Shown here: piece after piece, positions 1 to 8,606 of the stretch
Layout: each line of letters starts with the position of its first letter
Position numbering within the stretch: position 1 is the first letter of the stretch
DNA from: Actinomycetota bacterium
Lineage (GTDB): Bacteria; Actinomycetota; Actinomycetes; Nanopelagicales; Nanopelagicaceae
DNA: 21,976 nucleotides
Direction: 5' to 3'
Assembly (NCBI GenBank): GCA_016870855.1
Contig: VGAF01000011.1
Location: 1-21,976, forward strand
Program-made: the position numbers and the translations under genes
Notes under the pieces: model-generated
The model's input: only the letters and a program-made list of their open reading frames with translations
Databases searched by the model: none
What the model was told of the DNA's origin: nothing

Positions 1-1193
<1,193 letters not shown>

Positions 1194-1204
1194 GAAATTA
1201 CTAA

Positions 1205-1234
1205 TGGTTGGGGCGGGAAATCTCGCCCCAACTA
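1205..1234 (+). terminator. Terminator-like hairpin after tuf
   Basis: GTTGGGGCGGG (1207-1217) pairs with the downstream CTCGCCCCAAC, giving about 11 base pairs (one G-U) around an AAAT loop, with two weaker pairs outside. It begins about 12 bases after the tuf stop. No U-run follows immediately; the first TTTT is at 1247-1250. It is either a U-less terminator or a 3' stabilising hairpin separating tuf from the S10 operon. Partial read-through is possible. Confidence 0.65.
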
Positions 1235-1248
1235 ATAGAAGAAAAGTT

Positions 1249-1263
1249 TTACTGAAGCAGTAA
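1249..1263 (+). repeat. Short inverted repeat in rpsJ leader
   Basis: TTACTG, AAG, CAGTAA form a perfect 6-bp inverted repeat with a 3-base centre, between the tuf hairpin and the rpsJ ribosome binding site. It could be a small leader stem or a protein site, but at this length chance is a real alternative. Confidence 0.35.
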
Positions 1264-1284
1264 GAGAAGAAAGAGGAAACGAAC

Positions 1285-1593
1285 ATGGCGGGACAAAAGA
1301 TCCGCATCAGGCTCAAGGCCTATGACCATGAGGTGATCGATACCTCGGCGAAGAAAATCGTCGAAACTGTCGAGCGCACTGGTGCAACGGTCGCGGGCCC
1401 AGTTCCGCTACCAACAGAGAAGAACACCTATTGCGTGATTCGTTCTCCTCATAAATACAAAGACAGCCGCGAACATTTTGAGATGCGCACCCACAAGCGT
1501 CTAATCGACATCATCGATCCAACGCCAAAGACTGTGGATTCATTGATGCGCCTCGATCTTCCTGCTGGCGTCGATATCGAGATAAAGCTCTAA
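1285..1593 (+). CDS. rpsJ: 30S ribosomal protein S10 (NusE)
   Basis: S10 is a 30S head protein that also serves as NusE in transcription antitermination. The 102-residue product has normal length, with the family N-terminus GQKIRIRLKAYDHEVID and the conserved loop segment RSPHKYKDSREHFEMRTHKR. It is the first gene of the S10 operon. The 91-base gap in front carries the tuf terminator-like hairpin and a purine-rich ribosome binding region (GAAAGAGGAAA). The ATG is the only start that preserves the family N-terminus. Confidence 0.98.
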   Translation: MAGQKIRIRLKAYDHEVIDTSAKKIVETVERTGATVAGPVPLPTEKNTYCVIRSPHKYKDSREHFEMRTHKRLIDIIDPTPKTVDSLMRLDLPAGVDIEIKL

Positions 1594-1605
1594 GGGAGAA
1601 CTGAG

Positions 1606-2298
1606 ATGACTACTACACAATCTAAGGGCAGCACGATCAAGGGAATCCTTGGCGTGAAGCTCGGTATGACTCAGGTCTTCGATCAGAAAAACAAGGTTAT
1701 TCCTGTGACTGTCGTTGAAGCTGGTCCATGCGTTGTTACCCAGGTACGCACTCTTGAGAAAGATGGCTATGAAGCAGTTCAACTCGCTTTCGGTGCAATC
1801 GATCCGAAGAAAGTAACCAAGCCACAATCTGGACAGTTCGCAAAAGCTGGCGTTACTCCTCGTCGCTATGTCGGCGAGATTCGCACCGCTTCCGCTGCTA
1901 ATTACACAGTCGGTCAAGAAGTTAAGGCTGACACCTTCGCCGCGGGTGAAGTTGTCGATGCCCAAGGCGTCTCACTCGGTAAGGGAACTGCTGGCGTTAT
2001 GAAGCGCCACAACTTCCGTGGATTTGGTGATGGCCATGGTGTTGAGAGAAAGCACCGCACCTCAGGTTCGATCGGTAACCGTACAACTCCTGGTCGCGTA
2101 TTCCGCGGCAAGCGTATGAGCGGTCGCATGGGTCTTGACACTGTCACGCTTCAAAATCTCACCATTCACTCTGTTGATGCTGAGAAGAATCTAATTCTCG
2201 TTAAGGGTTCAATCCCTGGCCGCAATGGTTCAAAAGTTGTCATCCGTACCGCTTCAAAGAGCGTTGCGAGTGAAGTAATGAAGAAGGCAGGTGCGTAA
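1606..2298 (+). CDS. rplC: 50S ribosomal protein L3
   Basis: L3 is one of the first proteins to assemble on 23S rRNA, and its central loop reaches towards the peptidyl transferase centre. The 230-residue product starts with a short Thr/Ser/Lys leader and then the typical GILGVKLGMTQVFD. The conserved central extension HGVERKHRTSGSIGNRTTPG followed by RVFRGKRMSGRMG is intact. GGGAG at 1594-1598 is a good ribosome binding site for the ATG. The TAA shares its last A with the rplD ATG, so the two are translationally coupled. Confidence 0.97.
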   Translation: MTTTQSKGSTIKGILGVKLGMTQVFDQKNKVIPVTVVEAGPCVVTQVRTLEKDGYEAVQLAFGAIDPKKVTKPQSGQFAKAGVTPRRYVGEIRTASAANYTVGQEVKADTFAAGEVVDAQGVSLGKGTAGVMKRHNFRGFGDGHGVERKHRTSGSIGNRTTPGRVFRGKRMSGRMGLDTVTLQNLTIHSVDAEKNLILVKGSIPGRNGSKVVIRTASKSVASEVMKKAGA

Positions 2299-2978
2299 TG
2301 GCTCTTACAGTTGAAGTTAAAGATGCTAAGGGCGGCAAGTCCGGAACCTTCGATCTTCCTGCTGAGATCTTCGATGTCCAGGTAAATGTCCCACTCATTC
2401 ACCAAGTTGTGACTGCACAACTAAATGCAGCTCGCCAAGGAACACATAAGGCGAAGAACCGCGGTGAAGTAAGTGGTGGTGGAAAGAAGCCGTTCAAACA
2501 AAAGGGAACTGGTCGCGCTCGTCAGGGTTCGACACGTTCTCCTAACCAGCGCCATGGTGGCGTTGCTCAAGGTCCAGTCCCTCGTAAGTATGACGAGCGG
2601 ACCCCAAAGAAGATGATCAAGGCTGCGCTACGCGGAGTTCTCTCTGATCGTCAACGCAATGACCGGATTCATGTCGTCTCTGAAGTTGCAACTGAAATTA
2701 ATACTAAGTCGGCGCTCTCTGCAGTCCGTCAATTTTCAGATCGCGCTCGTTTACTTGTAGTTCTCGCTCATGGCGAAGAGGCTGCTTGGAGATCACTTCG
2801 TAATGAGACTGATCTTCACCTAATCCGCCAAGATCAATTAAATGCTTATGACGTTGTCGTTGCCGATGACGTTGTCTTCTCCAAGAAAGCAATCACTGAG
2901 TTTGTAGCAGGTCCAGCAAAGGGCGCTTCTGCAAAGGCTGTTGGTCGCGAATCTGAGTTAGTTGAGGTGTCAGCATGA
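2298..2978 (+). CDS. rplD: 50S ribosomal protein L4
   Basis: L4 binds 23S rRNA domain I and lines the peptide exit tunnel with an extended loop. In some bacteria it also represses the S10 operon; I saw no recognisable L4 leader here. The 226-residue product carries the tunnel-loop signature GTGRARQGSTRSPNQRHGG followed by GPVPRKYDERTPKKM, and it ends in an acidic tail. It starts inside the rplC stop (TAATG) and overlaps rplW by ATGA, so L3, L4 and L23 form one coupled block. Confidence 0.97.
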   Translation: MALTVEVKDAKGGKSGTFDLPAEIFDVQVNVPLIHQVVTAQLNAARQGTHKAKNRGEVSGGGKKPFKQKGTGRARQGSTRSPNQRHGGVAQGPVPRKYDERTPKKMIKAALRGVLSDRQRNDRIHVVSEVATEINTKSALSAVRQFSDRARLLVVLAHGEEAAWRSLRNETDLHLIRQDQLNAYDVVVADDVVFSKKAITEFVAGPAKGASAKAVGRESELVEVSA

Positions 2979-3268
2979 AAGACCATCGCTCCGTTCTAAT
3001 CGCGCCAGTCGTATCTGAAAAGTCATACGGCATGCTCGATGAGAACAAGTACACCTTCATTGTTGCTCCTGATGCGAATAAGACCGAGATCAAGATCGCG
3101 GTTGAAAAGGTATTCAAAGTTCGTGTTCTCAAGGTCAACACAATGAACCGTGAAGGAAAGCGAAAGCTGACCCGTTTCGGAATGGGTAAGAGAAGTGACA
3201 CCAAGCGTGCGATCGTGCAAGTTGCACCTGGCGACCGTATCGACATCTTTGGAGGTCCCGTCTCCTAG
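2975..3268 (+). CDS. rplW: 50S ribosomal protein L23
   Basis: L23 sits at the tunnel exit and is the docking site for trigger factor and SRP. The 97-residue product has the family opening DHRSVLIAPVVSEKSYGMLD, the beta-hairpin segment KYTFIVAPDANKTEIKIAVEK and a basic loop GKRKLTRFGMGKRSDTKRA. Its ATG overlaps the rplD stop by four bases. A 37-base purine-rich gap then leads to rplB. Confidence 0.97.
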   Translation: MKDHRSVLIAPVVSEKSYGMLDENKYTFIVAPDANKTEIKIAVEKVFKVRVLKVNTMNREGKRKLTRFGMGKRSDTKRAIVQVAPGDRIDIFGGPVS

Positions 3269-3305
3269 TCGCCCCGCGATTAGGTAAAGGGAGAAGGGAT
3301 AAAAA

Positions 3306-4139
3306 ATGGCACTTCGTAATCTAAAACCGGTGACACCAAGCTCACGCGGTCGCATCGTTCCGGATTTCTCGGAGGTAACTCGTAGTACACCTGAGAAGTC
3401 GTTGATCCGTCCGATCAACTCAAAGGGCGGTCGTAACGCAGCTGGTCGCATCACCACACGCCATCAAGGTGGCGGACATAAGCGCGCATATCGCGTAATT
3501 GATTTTCTACGCAACGATAAGGATGGAGTTCCAGCAACCGTTGCACATATCGAATATGACCCAAATCGTTCCGCACGTATCGCGCTCCTTCACTTTGCTG
3601 ATGGCGAGAAGCGCTACATCATCTGTCCAGATGGAGTAGTACAAGGTACAAAGATCGAAAACGGTCCTGCTGCAGATATCAAGCCTGGCAACAACTTGCC
3701 ACTTCGCAATATCCCAGTCGGTACAAATATTCACGCAATCGAAACACGTCCAGGCGGCGGAGCACGTATTGCTCGCTCTGCAGGCGCTGGCGTACAGCTC
3801 GCTGCAAAAGATGGTCCATATGCACAACTCCGTATGCCATCTGGTGAAATCAGAAATGTTGATGTTCGTTGCCGCGCAACCGTTGGCGTTGTCGGTAATG
3901 CTGAACAGTCAAATATCAACTCCGGAAAAGCTGGACGCTCCCGTTGGAAGGGACGCCGCCCAACTGTTCGTGGCGTTGTTATGAACCCAGTCGATCACCC
4001 ACACGGTGGTGGGGAAGGAAAGACCTCTGGAGGTCGCCATCCAGTTTCACCTTGGGGTAAGCCTGAAGTTCGCACTCGTAAGAAAAAAGCGAGTGATCAA
4101 CTCATTGTCCGTCGTCGTCCAAGCAATAAGAGCCGATAG
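3306..4139 (+). CDS. rplB: 50S ribosomal protein L2
   Basis: L2 is a primary 23S rRNA binder needed for subunit joining and peptidyl transfer. Length is 277 residues, normal for the family. The C-terminal signature DHPHGGGEGKTSGGRHPVSP contains the functionally important His near the catalytic centre. The N-terminal RITTRHQGGGHKRAYRVIDF and the central RSAGAGVQLAAKDGPYAQLR are also intact. The ATG follows an AAAGGGAGAAGGGA ribosome binding region. Confidence 0.98.
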   Translation: MALRNLKPVTPSSRGRIVPDFSEVTRSTPEKSLIRPINSKGGRNAAGRITTRHQGGGHKRAYRVIDFLRNDKDGVPATVAHIEYDPNRSARIALLHFADGEKRYIICPDGVVQGTKIENGPAADIKPGNNLPLRNIPVGTNIHAIETRPGGGARIARSAGAGVQLAAKDGPYAQLRMPSGEIRNVDVRCRATVGVVGNAEQSNINSGKAGRSRWKGRRPTVRGVVMNPVDHPHGGGEGKTSGGRHPVSPWGKPEVRTRKKKASDQLIVRRRPSNKSR

Positions 4140-4150
4140 GAGATCCTTAA

Positions 4151-4438
4151 GTGCCACGTAGTTTGAAAAAGGGTCCATTCATAGATCATCACCTTGAAAA
4201 GAAGGTTGATGCTCAGAATGAGAAGAACACCAAGACTGTCATCAAGACTTGGTCCCGTCGCTCAATGATCACTCCTTCGATGATCGGCCACACAATCGCG
4301 GTACACGATGGTCGTAAGCATGTTCCGGTCTACATCACCGAAGCGATGATCGGTCACAAGCTTGGTGAGTTCGCACCAACTAGAACATTCAAGGGCCATA
4401 TCAAGCAAGAAGATCGGACGGTGAAGCTTGCCGAGTAA
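4151..4438 (+). CDS. rpsS: 30S ribosomal protein S19 (GTG start)
   Basis: S19 forms a head complex with S13 close to the A and P sites. The 95-residue product begins MPRSLKKGPFIDHHL, the standard N-terminus, which fixes the start at GTG 4151 behind AGGAG. The C-terminal HKLGEFAPTRTFKGH is conserved. The 3' end overlaps the proposed rplV TTG start by 11 bases, so rplV translation must begin inside this gene. Confidence 0.97.
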   Translation: MPRSLKKGPFIDHHLEKKVDAQNEKNTKTVIKTWSRRSMITPSMIGHTIAVHDGRKHVPVYITEAMIGHKLGEFAPTRTFKGHIKQEDRTVKLAE

Positions 4439-4985
4439 TACTCCGTTAATTGCGAAAGCTTCGGTAACGAACGTTCGCGTTACACCCCAAAAAGCGCGTC
4501 GCGTCGTGAACTTGATTCGCGGACAACGTGCTGATGAGGCGATCCGTATCGCTAAGTTCTCACCACAAATCGCGGTCTCTGAGAGCGTCTATACGCTTCT
4601 CAACTCTGCTGTTGCTAACGCAAAACAGAAGAACCCTGCGATCCGCGATGCTTCCGAACTCTGGGTAACTGAAGCCCTCGTTGATGAGGGTTACACAATG
4701 AAGCGTTATCGCCCACGTGCCCAAGGTCGTGGCTACCAAATTTTGAAGCGTTCTTCACAAATTTCAGTCGTGCTCTCGGATGATAAGAACTATCGCCCGA
4801 TCTCTAAGGCTGAACAACGTAAGCGCGCTAAGGCTGCTGCAGAAACCGCAGTAGTTGAAAGCGCTGAAGTTGCTACTGAAGCCGCTCCAGCAAAGAAGGC
4901 GCCGGCTAAGAAGGCAACCGCTAAGAAGGCTGCTGCAAAGAAAGTCGCACCTAAAAAGTCCGCACCAGAGAAGGAGGCCAACTAA
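4428..4985 (+). CDS. rplV: 50S ribosomal protein L22, TTG start, histone-like tail
   Basis: L22 lines the exit tunnel beside L4. Residues 1-120 are a normal L22 core (TNVRVTPQKARRVVNLIRG; MKRYRPRAQGRGYQILKR). The start is inferred as TTG at 4428, because an in-frame TGA lies at 4422-4424 and no ATG or GTG precedes the conserved core. It overlaps rpsS by 11 bases, with only a weak ribosome binding site. Residues 120-185 are a long Ala/Lys/Pro tail, with AKK-type repeats at about 154-178 that resemble histone H1-like basic tails. Such tails occur on L22 of some Actinobacteria. The ATG of rpsC follows the stop directly. Confidence 0.93.
   Translation: MPSNTPLIAKASVTNVRVTPQKARRVVNLIRGQRADEAIRIAKFSPQIAVSESVYTLLNSAVANAKQKNPAIRDASELWVTEALVDEGYTMKRYRPRAQGRGYQILKRSSQISVVLSDDKNYRPISKAEQRKRAKAAAETAVVESAEVATEAAPAKKAPAKKATAKKAAAKKVAPKKSAPEKEAN
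4884..4965 (+). repeat. Low-complexity Ala/Lys repeat coding for the L22 tail
   Basis: Degenerate repeats of a gctaagaaggc-like unit encode A-K-K-A/P/V pentads. Copies vary in sequence and spacing, which points to selection on protein composition rather than a perfect DNA tandem array. Length variation between strains would be expected here. Confidence 0.6.
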
Positions 4986-5792
4986 ATGGGTCAAAAGATA
5001 AATCCACATGGCTTCCGCCTTGGTATCACCACTGAATTCAAATCACGTTGGTATGCCGAGAAGCTCTACAAAGATTATGTAAAGGAAGATGTCGAGATCC
5101 GTCGTCTCATGGAGAAGAAGATGGAGCGCGCTGGCGTATCTCGAATTGAAATCGAGCGTACTCGTGAGCGTGTTCGTATCGATCTTCATACTGCACGTCC
5201 TGGAATTGTTATCGGACGTCGCGGAACTGAAGCGGATCGTCTCCGCCTTGATCTTGAGAAGATGACTGGAAAGCAAGTCCAGCTAAACATCCTCGAAGTT
5301 AAGAATCCAGAAATTGATGCCCAACTTGTCGCCCAAGGAATCGCCGAACAGCTTGCTGCTCGTGTTTCATTCCGTCGCGCGATGCGTAAGGGAATGCAGA
5401 CTGCATTTAAAGCTGGCGCTAAGGGCGTTCGCGTTCAATGCGGTGGCCGTCTTGGTGGCGCTGAAATGTCACGTTCTGAGTTCTATCGTGAAGGTCGAGT
5501 TCCACTACACACTCTTCGCGCCGATATCGATTATGGTTTCCATGAAGCACATACAACTTTCGGTCGCCTTGGTGTGAAGGTTTGGATCTACAAGGGCGAA
5601 GTTATCGAGTCACGCGCTGAGCGCGAGGCTGCTGCACTTGCCGCTGCAAAGGCGCAGAAGACTGAACGTCCACGTCGAGCACCACGCGTACCTCGTGGCG
5701 AAGTCACGACCACAACTGTTGAAGCGGCTGCTCCAGCTGCTGAAGCTGTCGGAACCGAAGCAACTCCAGCAAGAGAAGGAGGCGAGGCGTAA
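4986..5792 (+). CDS. rpsC: 30S ribosomal protein S3
   Basis: S3 lies at the mRNA entry channel and contributes to helicase activity. The 268-residue product contains the N-terminal GQKINPHGFRLGI, a KH domain with the GxxG loop in VIGRRGTEADRLR (about residues 75-90), and the C-terminal domain ending near FGRLGVKVWIYKGE. A tail of about 60 residues follows, rich in Ala and Glu with an Arg-rich patch (RPRRAPRVPRGE), as in many actinobacterial S3 proteins. AAGGAGG at 4971-4977 is a near-ideal ribosome binding site. The gene abuts both rplV and rplP with no spacer. Confidence 0.97.
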   Translation: MGQKINPHGFRLGITTEFKSRWYAEKLYKDYVKEDVEIRRLMEKKMERAGVSRIEIERTRERVRIDLHTARPGIVIGRRGTEADRLRLDLEKMTGKQVQLNILEVKNPEIDAQLVAQGIAEQLAARVSFRRAMRKGMQTAFKAGAKGVRVQCGGRLGGAEMSRSEFYREGRVPLHTLRADIDYGFHEAHTTFGRLGVKVWIYKGEVIESRAEREAAALAAAKAQKTERPRRAPRVPRGEVTTTTVEAAAPAAEAVGTEATPAREGGEA

Positions 5793-6206
5793 ATGTTGAT
5801 TCCACGTCGCGTTAAGTACCGCAAGCAACATCATCCAAAGCGTTCCGGTAAGTCAAAGGGCGGAACCGCTGTTGCATTCGGTGACTTCGGACTTCAAGCA
5901 ACTGAGGGTGGTTATGTAACCAACCGTCAGATTGAAGCTGCTCGTATCGCAATGACTCGCTATATCAAGCGCGGTGGAAAGGTTTGGATCAATATCTATC
6001 CAGATCGCCCATTAACAAAGAAGCCTGCTGAAACTCGTATGGGTTCCGGTAAGGGTTCACCAGAATTCTGGATTGCAAACGTCAAGCCTGGCCGAGTTCT
6101 CTTTGAGATTTCTGGCGTAACGCTTGAGACTGCAAATGCTGCGCTATCTCGCGCCGCTCACAAACTTCCAGTCAAGTCCCGCGTTGTACTACGTGAGGAG
6201 GCATAA
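5793..6206 (+). CDS. rplP: 50S ribosomal protein L16
   Basis: L16 organises the A-site tRNA region of the 50S subunit. The 137-residue product has normal length and starts MLIPRRVKYRKQHHP. The conserved segment KPAETRMGSGKGSPEFW contains the Arg that is hydroxylated in some bacteria. The ATG follows the rpsC stop directly behind a GAAGGAGGCGAGG ribosome binding region, so coupling with rpsC is likely. Confidence 0.97.
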   Translation: MLIPRRVKYRKQHHPKRSGKSKGGTAVAFGDFGLQATEGGYVTNRQIEAARIAMTRYIKRGGKVWINIYPDRPLTKKPAETRMGSGKGSPEFWIANVKPGRVLFEISGVTLETANAALSRAAHKLPVKSRVVLREEA

Positions 6207-6208
6207 AG

Positions 6209-6427
6209 ATGTCAAAGGTAACTAAAGCTGAAGAATTCCGCGGCAAGTCAACCGAGGATCTACAAGAGAAGCTAAAGGAGTTGAAGGAAGAACTCTTCAA
6301 TCTCCGTTTCCAGGCCGCAACTGGCCAACTTGAGAGCCACGGCCGTCTCACTGCGGTACGTAAAGAGATCGCTCGCCTCTACACAATTTTGCGTGAGCGC
6401 GAACTAGGCATCGGAGGTGCAGCATGA
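6209..6427 (+). CDS. rpmC: 50S ribosomal protein L29
   Basis: L29 is a small two-helix protein at the tunnel exit next to L23. The 72-residue product includes the signature LKEELFNLRFQAATGQLES and the second helix RLTAVRKEIARLYTILRER. The ATG follows the rplP stop by two bases, with GAGGAGG just upstream as ribosome binding site. It overlaps rpsQ by ATGA. The short N-terminal lead (MSKVTKAEEFRGKS) is typical of actinobacterial L29. Confidence 0.95.
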   Translation: MSKVTKAEEFRGKSTEDLQEKLKELKEELFNLRFQAATGQLESHGRLTAVRKEIARLYTILRERELGIGGAA

Positions 6428-6699
6428 GCAATGTCGATAACGGACAGGATCGCAACTTCCGAAAGATTCGCGAAGGAATCGTCGTAAGCGACAAGATGGA
6501 TAAGACTGTCGTTGTTAAGGTCGAAGACCGCGCGAAGCATGGCCTCTATTCAAAGGTCATCACAAAGAATAAGAAATTTAAGGCGCACGATGAGACTAAC
6601 TCCGCTGGAGTTGGCGATCGCGTACGCATTATGGAAACCAGACCACTCTCTGCAACAAAGCGTTGGCGAGTAGTAGAGATCATCGAGAAGGCGAAGTAA
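6424..6699 (+). CDS. rpsQ: 30S ribosomal protein S17
   Basis: S17 is a primary 16S rRNA binder with an OB fold. The 91-residue product shows REGIVVSDKMDKTVVVKVED and the C-terminal GDRVRIMETRPLSATKRWRVVE, both diagnostic. It has a short hydrophilic N-terminal extension (MSNVDNGQDRNFRK) common in Actinobacteria. It overlaps rpmC by four bases and closes the S10 gene block; rplN follows after two bases. Confidence 0.96.
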   Translation: MSNVDNGQDRNFRKIREGIVVSDKMDKTVVVKVEDRAKHGLYSKVITKNKKFKAHDETNSAGVGDRVRIMETRPLSATKRWRVVEIIEKAK

Positions 6700-6701
6700 C
6701 C

Positions 6702-7070
6702 ATGATTCAAGCAGAATCACGACTACGTGTAGCGGATAACACCGGAGCTCGCGAGCTTCTCTGTATCCGCGTTCTCGGTGGCGCAAAGCGCCGCTACGCT
6801 GGCATTGGCGATGTAATCGTCTGCTCCGTAAAGGATGCAATCCCTGGCGGTCAGGTAAAGAAGGGCGAAGTCGTTAAGGCTGTAATCGTCCGTACCGCAA
6901 AGGAGAATCGTCGCGCTGATGGTTCTTACATCAAGTTTGATGAGAATGCCGCTGTCATCATCAAGGAAGATAACGAACCACGCGGTACTCGTATCTTCGG
7001 ACCGGTTGCGCGCGAACTTCGCGACAAGCGTTTCATGAAGATCATCTCACTCGCTCCGGAGGTGCTCTAA
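6702..7070 (+). CDS. rplN: 50S ribosomal protein L14
   Basis: L14 forms an intersubunit bridge and is the target of the silencing factor RsfS. The 122-residue product begins MIQAESRLRVADNTGARELL, the family N-terminus, which fixes the ATG at 6702 rather than the in-frame GTG at 6663 inside rpsQ. GRVTM-like variants are absent and the central and C-terminal regions (DENAAVIIKED, RGTRIFGPVARELRDK) are normal. It is the first gene of the spc block, co-transcribed with S10 by position. rplX starts directly at its stop. Confidence 0.97.
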   Translation: MIQAESRLRVADNTGARELLCIRVLGGAKRRYAGIGDVIVCSVKDAIPGGQVKKGEVVKAVIVRTAKENRRADGSYIKFDENAAVIIKEDNEPRGTRIFGPVARELRDKRFMKIISLAPEVL

Positions 7071-7385
7071 ATGCGTATTAAGAAGGGCGACAAAGTCCTA
7101 GTTATAGCTGGAAAAGATAAAGGCCTAACTGGAACTGTCCTAAATGTAAACACCAAGACTGCTCGCGTTACTGTCGAAGGTGTCAATCGCGTAAAGCGCC
7201 ACACGAAAGAAGAGCAATCACAGCGCGGTGCAAAGGTCGGAGGAATCTTGACCGTTGAAGCGCCGATTGCCTACTCAAATGTCATGCTGCTCGCAGATGA
7301 CGATAAGGCGACTCGTATTGCTGTCCGTAAAGATGAGGATGGAAAGAATGTCCGCATCGCACGCCGCACTGGAGGGGATATCTAA
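7071..7385 (+). CDS. rplX: 50S ribosomal protein L24
   Basis: L24 initiates 50S assembly and contains a KOW domain, seen as KKGDKVLVIAGKDKGLTGTV at residues 4-23. The downstream VEGVNRVKRHTK is also typical. Length is 104 residues, normal. The ATG follows the rplN stop with no gap, and GGAGG at 7059-7063 is the likely ribosome binding site. The stop overlaps the rplE start (TAATG). Confidence 0.96.
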   Translation: MRIKKGDKVLVIAGKDKGLTGTVLNVNTKTARVTVEGVNRVKRHTKEEQSQRGAKVGGILTVEAPIAYSNVMLLADDDKATRIAVRKDEDGKNVRIARRTGGDI

Positions 7386-7939
7386 TGACGACCGCTACTG
7401 CGCCACGTCTTAAGTCTCGCTATAAGAGCGATGTTATAGCTGCGCTACAAACACAATTCGGTTACAAGAACCGGATGCAGATCCCAACTCTCTCCAAAGT
7501 TGTTGTGAATATGGGCGTCGGAGAAGCTGCAAAGGATTCGAAGTTGATCGAAGGAGCGGTTCGCGACCTCACCGTAATCACCGGCCAAAAGCCAGTCGTT
7601 ACCAAGGCCCGCAAGTCAATCGCTAACTTCAAGCTCCGTGAGGGACAACCAATCGGTGCACACGTCACACTTCGCGGCGATCGTATGTGGGAGTTTATGG
7701 ATCGACTTCTATCAGTATCGCTACCTCGTATTCGCGACTTCCGCGGACTCTCACCAAAGCAGTTCGATGGAAGCGGTAACTACACCTTCGGTCTAACCGA
7801 ACAGGTCGTGTTCCCAGAAATCCAGCAAGATAAGTTGGATCGCGTACGCGGAATGGATATCACAATCGTTACATCGGCCAAGAATGATGATGAAGGTCGT
7901 GCGTTGCTACGCGCGCTCGGATTCCCATTCCGGGATTAA
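7385..7939 (+). CDS. rplE: 50S ribosomal protein L5
   Basis: L5 binds 5S rRNA and contacts P-site tRNA. The 184-residue product has the signature KVVVNMGVGEAAKDSKLIEG and the conserved GQKPVVTKARKSIANFKLREG. It continues with LPRIRDFRGLSPKQFDGSGN and ends RALLRALGFPFRD. It starts in the rplX stop (TAATG), behind GGAGGGG. A 16-base gap then leads to rpsN. Confidence 0.97.
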   Translation: MTTATAPRLKSRYKSDVIAALQTQFGYKNRMQIPTLSKVVVNMGVGEAAKDSKLIEGAVRDLTVITGQKPVVTKARKSIANFKLREGQPIGAHVTLRGDRMWEFMDRLLSVSLPRIRDFRGLSPKQFDGSGNYTFGLTEQVVFPEIQQDKLDRVRGMDITIVTSAKNDDEGRALLRALGFPFRD

Positions 7940-7955
7940 TAGGAGACCAAACTAA

Positions 7956-8141
7956 ATGGCAAAGACATCACTTAAGGTCAAAGCTAGCCGCAAACCAAAG
8001 TTCAAGGTTCGCGGATACACACGCTGCCAACGCTGCGGTCGTCCTCATTCTGTGTATCGCAAATTCGGCATCTGCCGCGTCTGCTTCCGCGAGATGGCAC
8101 ACCGCGGTGAACTTCCTGGCATAACGAAAGCTTCCTGGTAA
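7956..8141 (+). CDS. rpsN: 30S ribosomal protein S14, zinc-binding type
   Basis: S14 is a 30S head protein. At 61 residues this is the short zinc-ribbon form (S14 type Z, also called rpsN1). CQRCG and CRVCF supply a C-x2-C...C-x2-C zinc site around residues 24-43. Many Actinobacteria also keep a zinc-free long paralogue under Zur control elsewhere, which cannot be judged here. The ATG follows AGGAGACC. Confidence 0.96.
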   Translation: MAKTSLKVKASRKPKFKVRGYTRCQRCGRPHSVYRKFGICRVCFREMAHRGELPGITKASW

Positions 8142-8196
8142 CAACTATCGGATAGGTCTCGAAAGAGAAACCACCCGAAGAAAGGCGATAAGCCAA

Positions 8197-8601
8197 ATGG
8201 CAATGACAGACCCGATCGCAGACATGCTCACTCGTCTGCGTAACGCGAATACTGCGTACCATGAAACGGTTGCAATGCCGTCTTCATCGGTAAAAGCACG
8301 TATCGCAGAAATCCTTCAGAAAGAGGGATATATAGCTGGTTACAAAGTAACCGATAACCAAGAAGGTTTCGGCAAGACTCTTGTGATCGATTTGAAGTAT
8401 GGCTCAAGCCGCGAACGTTCTATTGCAGGACTTCGTCGTGTTTCAAAGCCAGGACTTCGTGTCTATGCAAAGTCGACTGGACTACCAAAAGTTCTTGGTG
8501 GCCTCGGCGTTGCAATCATCTCGACATCTCAAGGTCTATTGACCGATCGACAGGCAAATAAGCAAGGCGTAGGCGGAGAAGTTCTCGCCTACGTATGGTG
8601 A
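8197..8601 (+). CDS. rpsH: 30S ribosomal protein S8
   Basis: S8 is a primary 16S rRNA binder and, in E. coli, the translational repressor of the spc operon. The 134-residue product starts MAMTDPIADMLTRLRNANTA and ends with the conserved GLLTDRQANKQGVGGEVLAYVW. The ATG at 8197 is preferred; a second ATG two codons later is possible. AAAGG at 8181-8185 is the likely ribosome binding site. The 55-base gap in front is the longest within the spc block and holds only a weak small stem. Confidence 0.97.
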   Translation: MAMTDPIADMLTRLRNANTAYHETVAMPSSSVKARIAEILQKEGYIAGYKVTDNQEGFGKTLVIDLKYGSSRERSIAGLRRVSKPGLRVYAKSTGLPKVLGGLGVAIISTSQGLLTDRQANKQGVGGEVLAYVW

Positions 8602-8606
8602 TCACT

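Noticed and set aside
4884..4965. CRISPR-like or tandem repeat array
   Set aside because: The units are degenerate, in frame, and encode the Ala/Lys tail of L22; there are no spacers.
6663..6701. Upstream GTG start for rplN
   Set aside because: The extra residues overlap the end of rpsQ and are not part of the L14 family, which begins MIQAESRLRV.
8155..8172. Small stem with GAAA loop between rpsN and rpsH
   Set aside because: Only four contiguous pairs plus two beyond a bulge; too weak to claim as an S8-binding or terminator element.
8595..8606. Upstream ATG for rplF
   Set aside because: It lies inside rpsH and adds four residues before the invariant MSRIGKMPV.
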